A DNA stretch of 64,000 nt from Mycolicibacterium fortuitum subsp. fortuitum (GTDB lineage: Bacteria; Actinomycetota; Actinomycetes; Mycobacteriales; Mycobacteriaceae). Positions 1-8,219 of this stretch are shown piece after piece. The stretch is from contig NZ_AP025518.1 in assembly GCF_022179545.1 (NCBI RefSeq), positions 62,001-126,000 of the forward strand, read 5' to 3'. Position numbers and translations under genes: made by a program. The notes under the pieces are model-generated. The model was not told the DNA's origin. It did not search any database and saw nothing but the letters and a program-made list of their open reading frames with translations. The stretch's first letter is position 1, and each line of letters starts with the position of its first letter.

Positions 1-264
1 TCGGCCCACTTCGAAGCAGGTACGACTGCGGGCGTCGGCAAGGAGCAGTTGGCCAAGATCGTCAAGGAGAAGCTGGAGGCGCAAGCGAAGGCGAAAGCGG
101 ACTCTGTGGTCTGCGATGACGCCCTGCGCGCCAAGGTGGGTGCCACGCAGCGGTGTGTGCTCACCGCTGGAACTAAAAAGTACGGGGTGACGGTCACCGC
201 TACCTCGGTTGATGGCGACAACGTCAAGTTCGACGTCAAGGTCGATGACAAGGCGATGATCTGA
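1..264 (+). CDS. DUF4333 domain protein, 3' part (start outside window)
   Basis: The reading frame is open from base 1 to the TGA at 262-264, so this is the C-terminal 87 residues of a longer protein. It shows the compact DUF4333 pattern: a basic helix (KIVKEKLEAQAKAK), then two cysteines about 17 residues apart (VVCDD and QRCVL) bracketing a short hairpin, and an alternating beta end (VKFDVKVDDKAM). DUF4333 proteins in mycobacteria are usually small exported lipoproteins or membrane-anchored proteins of unknown function. The signal or anchor segment would lie upstream and cannot be seen. It lies 140 bp before espB on the same strand. Confidence 0.7.
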   Translation, partial: SAHFEAGTTAGVGKEQLAKIVKEKLEAQAKAKADSVVCDDALRAKVGATQRCVLTAGTKKYGVTVTATSVDGDNVKFDVKVDDKAMI

Positions 265-404
265 CACCGACTCTTGGCAACCCGGTGGTGGCGCAGGCGA
301 ATTTGGTGCGTTCGGGGTACTGAGTCCGCCGGTAGCATTTTGCTCGATTACTGGTGGAGGGGACGGGCGTCCGCTCACAGGGCGGGTCGGGGAGGACGGA
401 TTCC

Positions 405-1940
405 ATGAGTGGGTCTGAGGTGCGCGTCGTAACCTCTGAACTGAGGAGCACCGCCCAAACGGTCGAGACTCCACTCGGTGAAGGGCCGGGCCCGGTGAAC
501 CCCCCGGACGGGCTTGCCATAACGGCCGCCGCCATCAAGCGACTGGAGGCGTCTGCAGCGAGAATGGGTCTGACCCTGCGAGCAGGGCAGGTCGAGGGAG
601 AGATTCTGGCCTGGAGCCTGCGCGAGTCGGCTGCTGCCTACGACAAGGCGGACGAGGCCCAGAAGGCGACACTCGACACGCAGATGAATGGCGGCGCGGC
701 ACCGGCGAATGAGGGCGCCGCACCGGTGGCAAGTTCACAGAGACCCACACCATTCACCATTCCCCACACCGACTACCCGCTGGACTCGGCAACCGCCGCC
801 TACCCGGAGGAAGCAGACGCCGATATCGGCAACGGCTGGATGGCGGCCGCCGCAACTATTCACGACGGAGACACCCAAGCGCTGTCGGTGAAGTACATGC
901 GCGACCAGTGGAAAGCGCACAAGGGCACGGTCCAGGCGCACTCGGAGAAGTTCGCGACCCCTCCCGCCGGCTGGGAGGGCAGTGCCGCCGACGCGTGCAC
1001 AGGTTCCATGACCAGCTTGCAACGCTGGTGGTTTTACATGGGCGATGAGTGTTTCCGGTTGGGCGAGCAAGTCGAAAAGTTGGCCGACGCCCACGACACA
1101 CTGGTCGCGGCCCATCCCACCATGGAGGACGTCGAGTACTACAAGACGTTTCCTTGGAGCACGCTTCCCGCCCCGGCAAGGGCCCTGTGGTACTCCATAA
1201 AGCAACAGGACTCAGAAGCCGCATTGCTCGAGTACGCGAATGCCATAAAGCTTTTGGAGATACAGCCGAAGGGGCCGCCGGCAGTCGACCCCCAGCCGGT
1301 GGACAGGATCGAAATCGAAAAGATGGTCGGGAGCCCGTTGCAGGAAAAGCGCGGGCCCGGCGGCGCGAAGTCCGAGGACCAAGACGAACCAACGGCAGGT
1401 CCGCAGGTATCCCCGGTTTCGACCCAGTCGCCGAATTCCGGTGGCCAGGAGCAGGGTCCGGCGCAATCCGGCAGCGCCCCGTCCGGCGGGCAAGGCGGCA
1501 GCCAGGGTGGAGGTTCGCCCGGTGGTGGCAGTCCCACAGGAATGTCGGGTATGCCGATGAGCACTCCCGCAGGAGATCTGCCCGAGCTCGGGGAACCCAA
1601 CCTCAAACCGGCCAGTGCCGGTGGCGCCGGTGGCGGCATGGGCGGCGGTGGCGGCGGGACGCCGTCGATGCCGCTGAGTCCTGCCGTCGGTGCAGATTCG
1701 GTGGCGGCGTCGCCGTCAGGTGCGCGCGGTGGTGCTCCGGCACCCGCTCCGGCAGCCGGCGGCGGTATGGGTGGTATGGGTGGCGGTATGGGTGGCATGG
1801 GCGGTGGTCACGGCCAGGGACAAGGCAAGGAGAAGCGCCGCGATCCCAAACTCGCCGAGGACGAGGATCTCTACATCGAAGACCGCGCCTACACCGAAGG
1901 CATCATCGGCCGTCGTGCGCGCAAGGATACGAAGGGGTAG
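405..1940 (+). CDS. espB: ESX-1 secreted protein EspB
   Basis: The 511-residue product has the EspB layout: an N-terminal helical PE-like part with the YxxxD export motif (Y79-D83, AAYDKAD), a PPE-like part with WxG (W190-E-G), a Pro/Gly/Ser linker, a Gly-Met-rich tract near residues 450-475, and a conserved acidic/aromatic tail (EDLYIEDRAYTEGIIG) that closely matches the tail of M. tuberculosis EspB. EspB is secreted by ESX-1, is cleaved near its C-terminus by MycP1 and forms ring oligomers. The ATG at 405 is preferred over GTG 354 because GGAGGA lies 8 bases upstream. Unlike M. tuberculosis, the gene faces eccE1 and mycP1 rather than following them on the same strand. Confidence 0.9.
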   Translation: MSGSEVRVVTSELRSTAQTVETPLGEGPGPVNPPDGLAITAAAIKRLEASAARMGLTLRAGQVEGEILAWSLRESAAAYDKADEAQKATLDTQMNGGAAPANEGAAPVASSQRPTPFTIPHTDYPLDSATAAYPEEADADIGNGWMAAAATIHDGDTQALSVKYMRDQWKAHKGTVQAHSEKFATPPAGWEGSAADACTGSMTSLQRWWFYMGDECFRLGEQVEKLADAHDTLVAAHPTMEDVEYYKTFPWSTLPAPARALWYSIKQQDSEAALLEYANAIKLLEIQPKGPPAVDPQPVDRIEIEKMVGSPLQEKRGPGGAKSEDQDEPTAGPQVSPVSTQSPNSGGQEQGPAQSGSAPSGGQGGSQGGGSPGGGSPTGMSGMPMSTPAGDLPELGEPNLKPASAGGAGGGMGGGGGGTPSMPLSPAVGADSVAASPSGARGGAPAPAPAAGGGMGGMGGGMGGMGGGHGQGQGKEKRRDPKLAEDEDLYIEDRAYTEGIIGRRARKDTKG

Positions 1941-2020
1941 CGACCGCGAGTGAGCTGGCCACGTCACATCCCCAAACACGCAACGGGCGCCAATGGACTC
2001 GGGCAGTTGCGGCGCGCCCT

Positions 2021-2692
2021 GTGGAACCGCCTGCCGAGCAGCTAGGCGCTCAAACGGTGGGCACACCAAGCCAGGGATATCCCCTCGGCCAACGCGTACT
2101 CCATGTGCGTTCCCTTCCGCAGCGCGCCGACCTTGATGTCGCGTGCCTGGTCGAAGACGATCAAGGTCAGCAGTTGGCTGCCATATGCCCCATATCCCAG
2201 GACCGCCACTTGGTAACTGGTGCAACACGATTTGGGCTACTGGACTCCCGCGGGATACCGATGGGCTTCTTCAGTGTCGTCGGTGTCGGGGCCAACAATG
2301 TCGTCGGTTTTGCCGATGTGTCCGGTCGCGCAGTCGGGCAGTTGCGCCGGACCAACAATTTCTGGCAGCGGCTCTGGTCATCCGCAATGGACATGACGTT
2401 GGAAAGCGGCGAGCGAACACTAGGTCACACGCGCGTTTCGGTCTCCCCGACCGCACGATTCAGCACCGTTGACGAACCCATCTACGACTCAGCGGGTGCG
2501 ATCCTGGCTACCGTCAGTCGCAAGTGGCGATACGTCGATACGAGCGTCACGTTCTATGACTACTCACTGGTCTGCGAGGGTCCATCAGTTGGTCCCTTGC
2601 CTGAGTTGATGCTGGCGACGGTATTCAGTCACTACCTATATGACCGTCGCAAAGTTGGCGGTCCCTTCGCCGGCCACACAAGCTTTGCGTGA
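2021..2692 (+). CDS. Unknown protein with possible scramblase/LURP-like fold
   Basis: This frame is open through the end of espB, but coding character is only convincing from about 2020 to the TGA at 2690-2692. Neither GTG 2021 nor GTG 2057 has a good ribosome site, so the start is uncertain. The product (about 223 residues) is beta-rich and has two similar strand modules, FGLLDSRGIPMGFF and PIYDSAGAILATVSRKWR, of the 'D-x-x-G-x-x-x-G/A-x-h' type seen in tubby-like/LURP-one/phospholipid scramblase folds. That assignment is by eye only. No signal peptide or membrane helix is visible. It lies between espB and the convergent espL, so a link to ESX-1 is possible but unproven. Confidence 0.6.
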   Translation: MEPPAEQLGAQTVGTPSQGYPLGQRVLHVRSLPQRADLDVACLVEDDQGQQLAAICPISQDRHLVTGATRFGLLDSRGIPMGFFSVVGVGANNVVGFADVSGRAVGQLRRTNNFWQRLWSSAMDMTLESGERTLGHTRVSVSPTARFSTVDEPIYDSAGAILATVSRKWRYVDTSVTFYDYSLVCEGPSVGPLPELMLATVFSHYLYDRRKVGGPFAGHTSFA

Positions 2693-2729
2693 TCGAAACA
2701 CCTCCCGGGCAGCCCTCGTCAGTCACAAC

Positions 2730-2760
2730 AGCCCGCCTCGCCACCTGGGCGAGACGGGCT
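2730..2760. terminator. Bidirectional terminator between convergent genes
   Basis: A 13-base stem (AGCCCGCCTCGCC against GGCGAGACGGGCT, one C-A mismatch) with a 5-base loop lies between the stop codons of the plus-strand unknown gene and minus-strand espL. There is no long T tract, as is usual in mycobacteria. Confidence 0.7.
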
Positions 2761-2783
2761 GAAAAGTGTTTGGTCTGTAGTCG

Positions 2784-3122
2784 CTAGCCGGGCTGTGACC
2801 CATCTGCTGTCAGCTCGGCAACCATTGCATCCAGTCTTTCGCGGTCGGCTTCGATGGAGGCAGTTGCCGCAGAAGTCGCTTTCTGGATGGCTTCGTTCAG
2901 GCGTTGCTCCACCGTTTGGGCGCCCAGCCGCAGCAATCCGTCCTTGATGTAGACGTCGGTCAGGTGATGATGTCCGTTGAGGGTGACCTCTACGGTCTGC
3001 TCTTCGTCTGTGGCCGTGAACGTCTCGGTGTTCATTTTGTGTAGCTGATCGTCCATGAGTGACTGCAGTTGCTGCGCTTGGCGCAGGACCGCAGCCACCT
3101 GCGGATGCATCTCCTCTGTCAT
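2784..3122 (-). CDS. espL: ESX-1 associated protein EspL (YbaB/EbfC family)
   Basis: The 112-residue product starts at ATG 3122 behind GGGAGG. It has the YbaB/EbfC pattern: an N-terminal helix (VAAVLRQAQQLQSLMDDQL), a central beta sheet with the signature VEVTLNGHHHLTDVYI, and a C-terminal helix (LNEAIQKATSAATASIEADR). YbaB proteins are small dimers, several of which bind nucleic acid. EspL (Rv3880c, 115 aa) is the ESX-1 member and stabilises other Esp substrates. It lies 49 bp downstream of eccE1, so mycP1-eccE1-espL is likely one transcript. A longer in-frame start at 3209 would overlap eccE1 and has no ribosome site. Confidence 0.85.
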   Translation of the reverse strand: MTEEMHPQVAAVLRQAQQLQSLMDDQLHKMNTETFTATDEEQTVEVTLNGHHHLTDVYIKDGLLRLGAQTVEQRLNEAIQKATSAATASIEADRERLDAMVAELTADGSQPG

Positions 3123-3171
3123 GACTTTTCCTCCCGACCCTTCTGGGACCCCTCTCCCAGCAAGCTTGATG

Positions 3172-4569
3172 TCATTGCTCCAGCGCCATCTGGTAGCGGC
3201 TCTCTTCACGCGGATTGATCAACGTGATCGGCAGCTGACGGTGTCGTGGTGTGTCAATGAAGTTCGGTCGCATGATTACTCGGCCGACACCCTGATGCGG
3301 GCCCAGGTACGTTGTCGCGTTCGGCCATGCCACACGCGGGACGCGGCCGACGCGTCCGTTGATCATCGTGGCGAACTCACGGAACTGCGGGCCCAGGGTC
3401 ACCACGGCGCCGGACGCGGCGGAGCGGATGACGAACTGGGTGAACAGGCGTGCGTCGCCCAGGTTGATGCTGACATCGACGTTGTCGAACGGCATGTACA
3501 CCGGGTAGCGGTCGGAGGTCTCACCGACGAGCACCCCGGCCGAGCCGATCGGAAGCTCGTGATGCTTGTCGGTCACCGGCGTCAGGCCTTGAAGGGCCGC
3601 GCGCTGTCCGCCGTACAGGCAGGAAAAGCCGCGCGGCGTAGTGGGATTGGACAACGTCGTCAACAGCACTGTCGTCGTCGGGGCGGCTCCGGGCCGCACC
3701 CGCACGCAGGTGGTGGTGTGGTCGGCTCGCGCGGACCACCAGACGTCCGGGCCACCGGGAGCGTTGTAGGCCGCGGTAAAGGTGCTGCGCCCCTTGATCA
3801 CTGACCAGGTCTCCTTCTCGAAGGAGATCTCCGTGGCCTTGTCGAAGTCATCGAAGCTGCGCGAGCACCGTGCGTCAACCCCGTTGCTGGCCAACTGGTC
3901 TGCGATGCGGGTAGCCGAGGCCACCAGGTAGCGGGCCAGCCCGGACACCCCGCTGTCGCGCCTCTGGGCCGAGCGTCGGGTCGCCTCCGGGTTGGCACGC
4001 AGCACAATCCAGGTCCGCCGGTTGGCGGGCGCGGGGTAGGGGCCCACCACCTGCTCGTAGAGGGCCACCAGGCTCGCGGGTGCGGTCTTACCGACCCGAT
4101 AACCGGCCGAGACGATGTCGGCCTCCAGGTCCGGGCAGTGCGCCGCCAGTAGCTTCTCGACCAGTTTCGTGCTCACGGTGTCGTCGGAGACGGCGCCACC
4201 GTTCACGATCACGGTCGGGGTGAACGGCCTTGGCACCAGCTCGATCACCGCGACCAGGTAGTCACCGTGCCAGCGCACCGCGACGTGATCGCCGGGCATC
4301 ACGGTGGCACCGACCGCTGGCTCCGACGGCACATCGGGGGTGCTGCGGTGGCGACGCCGCCACGAGAAGATGGCCCGGACCCAACCGGTCAGCCGGTATC
4401 CGCGGATGGTGAGCACCGAGAAGATCGCGATCAGCACCGACAGCGTGATTCCGAGCCACAGCAGGTTGAAGTGCAGACAAATCGCGATACACGCCGGGAT
4501 CAGCGTGGCCGCCCAGATGGCGTGCCCTGTGGTGAAGCGGAATCCGAAATGCCGTTGCAGGAAGCTCAT
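3172..4569 (-). CDS. eccE1: ESX-1 membrane core component EccE1
   Basis: The 465-residue product matches the size of EccE1 (Rv3882c, 462 aa). Two hydrophobic helices near residues 12-55 (FTTGHAIWAATLIPACIAI and LLWLGITLSVLIAIFSVL) are followed by a large soluble part with the EccE-type block AVRWHGDYLVAVIELVPRPF. EccE is the peripheral subunit of the EccBCDE inner-membrane secretion complex. The start at 4569 overlaps the mycP1 stop by 4 bp (ATGA), indicating translational coupling. Gene order mycP1-eccE1-espL is that of the distal end of ESX-1. Confidence 0.92.
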   Translation of the reverse strand: MSFLQRHFGFRFTTGHAIWAATLIPACIAICLHFNLLWLGITLSVLIAIFSVLTIRGYRLTGWVRAIFSWRRRHRSTPDVPSEPAVGATVMPGDHVAVRWHGDYLVAVIELVPRPFTPTVIVNGGAVSDDTVSTKLVEKLLAAHCPDLEADIVSAGYRVGKTAPASLVALYEQVVGPYPAPANRRTWIVLRANPEATRRSAQRRDSGVSGLARYLVASATRIADQLASNGVDARCSRSFDDFDKATEISFEKETWSVIKGRSTFTAAYNAPGGPDVWWSARADHTTTCVRVRPGAAPTTTVLLTTLSNPTTPRGFSCLYGGQRAALQGLTPVTDKHHELPIGSAGVLVGETSDRYPVYMPFDNVDVSINLGDARLFTQFVIRSAASGAVVTLGPQFREFATMINGRVGRVPRVAWPNATTYLGPHQGVGRVIMRPNFIDTPRHRQLPITLINPREESRYQMALEQ

Positions 4570-5915
4570 TGGCGCCGTCGCAATGCACGTCGGGTCATCG
4601 CCGCGATGCCCAGGATCAGGGCCAGCGCTGCGCCGGCGACCACCACGCCGGTGATCGGGCCGCGGTCTGGCGGCGGGATGTACACCGGCGGCGGCACTTC
4701 CTTGACCCGGAACGGCGCCTTCTCAGGACCGTCGGGAACCTCCCAGGTCAGCGCGGCCACCGGGTCGACCACGCCGGCACCGACGTAGTTGTCGACGCCG
4801 CCGCCGGGATGGCGTGCGGTGGAGGTGATCCGGTTGATCACCTGGGCCGGGGTCAGATCCGGGAAGCGCTGCTTGACCAGCGCGGCCAGCCCGGACACGA
4901 ACGCGGCCGAGAACGACGTGCCGTTGAGCGGCACCGGACCGTCCTCACCGGGGGTGGCGTTCACGGGCTGGCCTTCATAACCGAGCGCCGTGAGGTTCTC
5001 GCCCGGAGCCGCCGCACCCAGCCACGGGCCCGACATCGAGAAGTTGCTCGGCTGACCGTTCTGGCCGACGCTGCCGACGGTGAGAACCAGCGGGTCGTAC
5101 CAGGCCGGGCTGACAATCGTCTGCACGCCCTTCCAGCCGCGCGCATCGGCCGGGACCGACGGATCCGGCGGCGGGTTCTGGCTGCAGTCCTGACCGGTGT
5201 TACCGGCGGCCACGACGATCACCGCGCCCTTGACGTTCACCGCGTAGTTGATCGCTGCGCCGAGGCTGGTTTCATCGATCCGGCGCGTCACCTTGTAGCA
5301 GGCGGCCTCACTGATGTTGATCACCTGCGCACCCAGGTTGGCCGCATGCACCACCGAGCGGGCCAAGCTGCGGATCGACCCCGCGGTCTGGGTGGTGTTC
5401 GGGTCGTTGGGATCCTGGCGCGAACCCTTGGGCTGGAATGCCACGGACGTCTGGCGCAGCGAAATCAGTCGCGCATCGGGGGCGACACCGATGAATCCGT
5501 CAGTGGGCGATGGGCGCCCGGCGATGATCGACGCAGTGAGCGTCCCATGGGCGTCACAGTCGGACATCCCGTTGCCTGCGGCGTCGACGAAGTCACCGCC
5601 CGGCTCGGCCGGAACCCGGGGGGAACCGTTGACCCCGGTGTCGATCACCGCGACAGTTACGCCCGCGCCCGTTGCGAACTTCTGCGCCTCGGCCAGCTTC
5701 AGGTAGTCCGCGGCCCATGGTTTGTCGGCAAAGTTCGAGTTCGGCATGACCGTCGGCGTCGCACAGATCTTGCGTTGCTCAGTCGGCTGGTCGGGACCTG
5801 TCTCATCAGGCGGAACGGCCGCGGCGTCGATCGCCGGCGGATCGATTGCGAACGCCGGAGGCGCACTGAAAAGGGCCAACAGAACGGCCAACAGCATCAC
5901 GGCTAAGCGCTGCAC
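4566..5915 (-). CDS. mycP1: Membrane-anchored mycosin MycP1 (type VII subtilisin protease)
   Basis: The 449-residue product has a signal peptide ending near residue 23 (FSAPPAFA), a subtilisin fold with catalytic D92 (VIDTG), H123 (DAHGT), oxyanion N239 (AAGN) and S334 (GTSFSAA), and a C-terminal membrane anchor near residues 420-440 followed by a basic tail (RRALRRRQ). All catalytic residues are intact. Mycosins sit on the periplasmic side of the type VII complex; MycP1 cleaves EspB and is structurally needed for ESX-1 secretion. It is the first gene of the mycP1-eccE1-espL run. Confidence 0.95.
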   Translation of the reverse strand: MQRLAVMLLAVLLALFSAPPAFAIDPPAIDAAAVPPDETGPDQPTEQRKICATPTVMPNSNFADKPWAADYLKLAEAQKFATGAGVTVAVIDTGVNGSPRVPAEPGGDFVDAAGNGMSDCDAHGTLTASIIAGRPSPTDGFIGVAPDARLISLRQTSVAFQPKGSRQDPNDPNTTQTAGSIRSLARSVVHAANLGAQVINISEAACYKVTRRIDETSLGAAINYAVNVKGAVIVVAAGNTGQDCSQNPPPDPSVPADARGWKGVQTIVSPAWYDPLVLTVGSVGQNGQPSNFSMSGPWLGAAAPGENLTALGYEGQPVNATPGEDGPVPLNGTSFSAAFVSGLAALVKQRFPDLTPAQVINRITSTARHPGGGVDNYVGAGVVDPVAALTWEVPDGPEKAPFRVKEVPPPVYIPPPDRGPITGVVVAGAALALILGIAAMTRRALRRRQ

Positions 5916-6455
5916 GCCTCACACTCCCCCAATGACATCGGACACGCTTGCAGTGTGCTGATGCACTTTCAGCAAACGAAGTCCGGTCCGCTCGACAATG
6001 CATCTTCTCACTTCAAGCCGTCCGGCTATTTGCACGCAGGCAATCATAAGGGTGCCCAGGTGAGGCTGATAACGCTTTGTGCCCGCAGTGAGTGTTGCAC
6101 CTGGCAAGCCGGGGGTGCGACGGGGTCCGGTCAGTCATTTTCGTGTGCGGGGACGCGGGAGCCGCGGGATAGCGTCACTGAGCCCGGGAACGGCGAAGTG
6201 GATAGCGGAGCCAGCGAGGAGGGTGCCGGGTGAGCCTGTTCGATGCGGAAGTGCGCGGACCAGTTTGGGCGTGGCCGGCAGAGAGTGATGGTGCGGCCGT
6301 CAGTTGCTCGGCCGGTAGGGCCAGGGCTGGATATCGCTCATGCGAAACAGGGTGTCGGGGCCGGCGAGTACTCAACGACTTGTCCGTGGAGCGGGCGGTG
6401 CCGCGTTGACGTCGACTCGGTGCCGATTTAGTAGATACCACCGAAGGAACATGAA
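5916..6455. other. Gene-poor 540-bp gap between mycP1 and an unknown locus
   Basis: This divergent gap must hold the mycP1 promoter (minus) and the promoter of the gene at 6456 (plus). One weak coding candidate is seen: GTG 6230, with a very good GGAGG 7 bases upstream, opens a 59-codon frame ending at 6409 (start MSLFDAEVRGPVWAWPAE). Its second half is Arg/Cys-rich and does not look like a protein, while the frame ending at 6431 looks more protein-like (GLDIAHAKQGVGAG). A decayed small gene with an indel would fit. No other structure was recognised. Confidence 0.4.
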
Positions 6456-6785
6456 TTGACGAAAATATCGTGGCGCGGTGGGGTCGATATGATCATTTAC
6501 CACATGCAATTTATCGAGGATCTAGGTGCGACGAATGCTGAAATGCTCGCCGACGCTTTTATCATGTACCGGACCTTTGGCCAGGGCCCTCAGTATTTTC
6601 TCGACGCTATTGAAGGCGCACTGGCGAGTGATGCGGTGATCATGACCGAAGATTGGGCAGAGCCCCCATACGGACGCGAGGAACTGCGACACACTGAATC
6701 GGATATGCGCGAATTCTTGGCGATGGTCGGTGATGAACTCCGTCGACGCCAACCGTGGCCGCCCAAGCCGAAGCGGTTGACCTAG
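6456..6785 (+). CDS. Unknown 109-aa protein, paralog of the N-terminal domain of the next gene
   Basis: Start TTG 6456 is chosen because GAAGGA lies 7 bases upstream; ATG 6451 stops after two codons. The product begins with WRGGV and a hydrophobic helix (IIYHMQFIEDLG), then GPQYFLDAIEGALASD, then an acidic helix with ELRRRQPWPPKP at the end. No known family is recognised. The same landmarks (WRGGV, YxxQ, GPQ-Y-L-AIE-AL, ELRR-PWP) occur in the same order in the next gene, so the two are tandem paralogs; this one has only the N-terminal module. Base composition is visibly more AT-rich than the surroundings, suggesting acquired DNA. Confidence 0.7.
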   Translation: MTKISWRGGVDMIIYHMQFIEDLGATNAEMLADAFIMYRTFGQGPQYFLDAIEGALASDAVIMTEDWAEPPYGREELRHTESDMREFLAMVGDELRRRQPWPPKPKRLT

Positions 6786-6839
6786 CGTGACTTCGAGTTT
6801 GGTAGTGGATCCATTTTTTGAAGGCAGGTGATAACCGCT

Positions 6840-6935
6840 ATGTGGTGGCGCGGCGGAGTTACTCAGATACTCTATTGCCTACAGTACGTCCAGACCTTAG
6901 ATGGGCGTGGAGCATTCGAAATGTCCCGTGCGTGA
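6840..6935 (+). pseudogene. Displaced N-terminal segment of the 6935-7906 gene (frameshift)
   Basis: ATG 6840, with AGGTG 9 bases upstream, reads MWWRGGVTQILYCLQYVQ and stops at TGA 6933-6935. This aligns with the start of the upstream paralog (WRGGVDMIIYHMQFIED). The continuing homology (GPQSYLEAIESALAQD) is in another frame and can restart at ATG 6935, which overlaps the stop as TGATG. Either a one-base indel broke the gene, or the two parts are made by coupled re-initiation or frameshifting. Confidence 0.55.
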
Positions 6936-7906
6936 TGGCACAGCGATGCCTGGCCGATGGGCCGCAATCCTATCTTGAGGCAATCGAGTCCGCTCTCGCT
7001 CAGGACGAATCGTTTCGTGGGATACCGACACCACATTCAGAAGGCGATCTTCGGCAGTTTCTACAGGCGTTGGCAATGGAGCTACGACGAAGCTACCCAT
7101 GGCCGTTGCCTCCTGTTCTTGAAGTGCGATTGGAGAACTGGAATCAGCTATTGGGCGTTCCTCAACCAATTGCACGAATTGAACTGCGCCAGCTCGAAGT
7201 CAGCCAACGTCTGGGTTTCGAATTCGGTGATATTCCGGGCAGGCAAGAGCCTGGATTGCTCCTCCGCTTGGAGTCCGGTGCCGTCGTGGGTTTTCTGGCC
7301 CCGGCGAAGTTGAGTGAGCCCCGAGTTTCGCTGGTGGTCAGCGGTGACATCGACACCCGACAGATCATCGACCAGATCAGCCGGTTGTTGACCCTGCAGC
7401 CCACCGAGCTGACCGTCGTTGAGCCGGCAGGGAACCAGGTCACACACCAGGTCCGTCCAGCGCAACCGCGCCTTCTTCCGGATCTCGAACCTCAACGGTC
7501 GGGAGTTGAGCGGTGGTCCGCCAACCGAATCGAACGCCACCGGGTTGTGGTCGACAAAGAGGGGCGGTTGAGGACGATCGACGGCGGTGTCCTGGATACC
7601 CGGATGGCCTCGGCGTCGTGGCGGCCGAATGCTGAACTCGCGCTGTTCATCATGGATCCGCACGGCAACTTCTACGTCTCCCTGAGGCGGGTCGTCTCAC
7701 GCATCCACCACTCCACCCTGTCTGGAGGCGGCCCGGTGGCAGCGGCCGGTGAGCTTCGTGTCCGCGAAGGACGACTGCCGACGCTGACCGACCACAGCGG
7801 CCACTATCCGCCAACGCGATTCGGCAACCAGATCGTCATGAGCGAGCTGCAACAAAGAGGAGTGAACACGGCGGACGTGCTGTTTGATTTCGCAGCAACG
7901 GAATAG
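6935..7906 (+). CDS. Unknown two-domain protein with C-terminal HHS-GGGPVAAAGE motif
   Basis: Read from ATG 6935 the product is 323 residues. Residues 1-55 match the second half of the upstream 109-aa protein (GPQSYLEAIESALAQD, ELRRSYPWPLPP). A middle region of about 140 residues has no recognised domain. The last ~85 residues carry LFIMDPHGNFYVSL, then IHHSTLSGGGPVAAAGE, then SGHYPPT. By memory this resembles the 'HSS-x-L-x-GG-x-V-x-x-AGE ... SGHYxPT' module of plant IQM proteins and of assorted bacterial proteins; its biochemical role is not known to me. The earlier TTG 6818 in this frame gives an N-terminus unlike the paralog and is not preferred. Confidence 0.65.
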   Translation: MAQRCLADGPQSYLEAIESALAQDESFRGIPTPHSEGDLRQFLQALAMELRRSYPWPLPPVLEVRLENWNQLLGVPQPIARIELRQLEVSQRLGFEFGDIPGRQEPGLLLRLESGAVVGFLAPAKLSEPRVSLVVSGDIDTRQIIDQISRLLTLQPTELTVVEPAGNQVTHQVRPAQPRLLPDLEPQRSGVERWSANRIERHRVVVDKEGRLRTIDGGVLDTRMASASWRPNAELALFIMDPHGNFYVSLRRVVSRIHHSTLSGGGPVAAAGELRVREGRLPTLTDHSGHYPPTRFGNQIVMSELQQRGVNTADVLFDFAATE

Positions 7907-7929
7907 GCGTCAACAGGTTCGTCGCGCAG

Positions 7930-8187
7930 CTATGCGTCCAGATCCTGCTCGACCAGCCCGGCCACGGCGGCCAGCGCATCAGCATCGTCGGAGTCCACCG
8001 TTACCTGAGCGCCTTTGGCCGCGCCCAGCGTCATGATCATCAGGGCCGAGCCGGCGTCGACGGGCTCGCCGCCATCCATGGACAGCGTGACGGGAACTCC
8101 GGCGTTGAGGACGGCTTCGGCGATGATCGCTGCGGGGCGGGCGTGTAGGCCGATCGCGGAGCCGACGGTGACAGTCTTGCTGGGCAT
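7930..8187 (-). CDS. ptsH: Phosphocarrier protein HPr
   Basis: This 85-residue HPr passes phosphate from enzyme I to the EIIA domain. The active-site motif GLHARPA places the phosphorylated histidine at position 15, and the conserved second site region DAGSALMIMTLGA places a serine at position 47. ATG 8187 is preceded by GAGGAG. A much longer in-frame extension to 8526 would run into fruA and is rejected. It lies 32 bp after fruA on the same strand, so it is probably the last gene of the fru operon. Confidence 0.95.
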   Translation of the reverse strand: MPSKTVTVGSAIGLHARPAAIIAEAVLNAGVPVTLSMDGGEPVDAGSALMIMTLGAAKGAQVTVDSDDADALAAVAGLVEQDLDA

Positions 8188-8219
8188 TGTTTCTCCTCGG
8201 GTTGTGACTCGGTTGTGAC

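Noticed and set aside
1763..1812. Short GGTATGGGT-type tandem repeat as a possible regulatory or CRISPR-like repeat
   Set aside because: It is in frame inside espB and encodes the Gly-Met-rich tract known in EspB.
1049..2020. Very long form of the 2021-2692 gene overlapping espB
   Set aside because: The overlapping part is an Arg-rich shadow of espB without coding character of its own.
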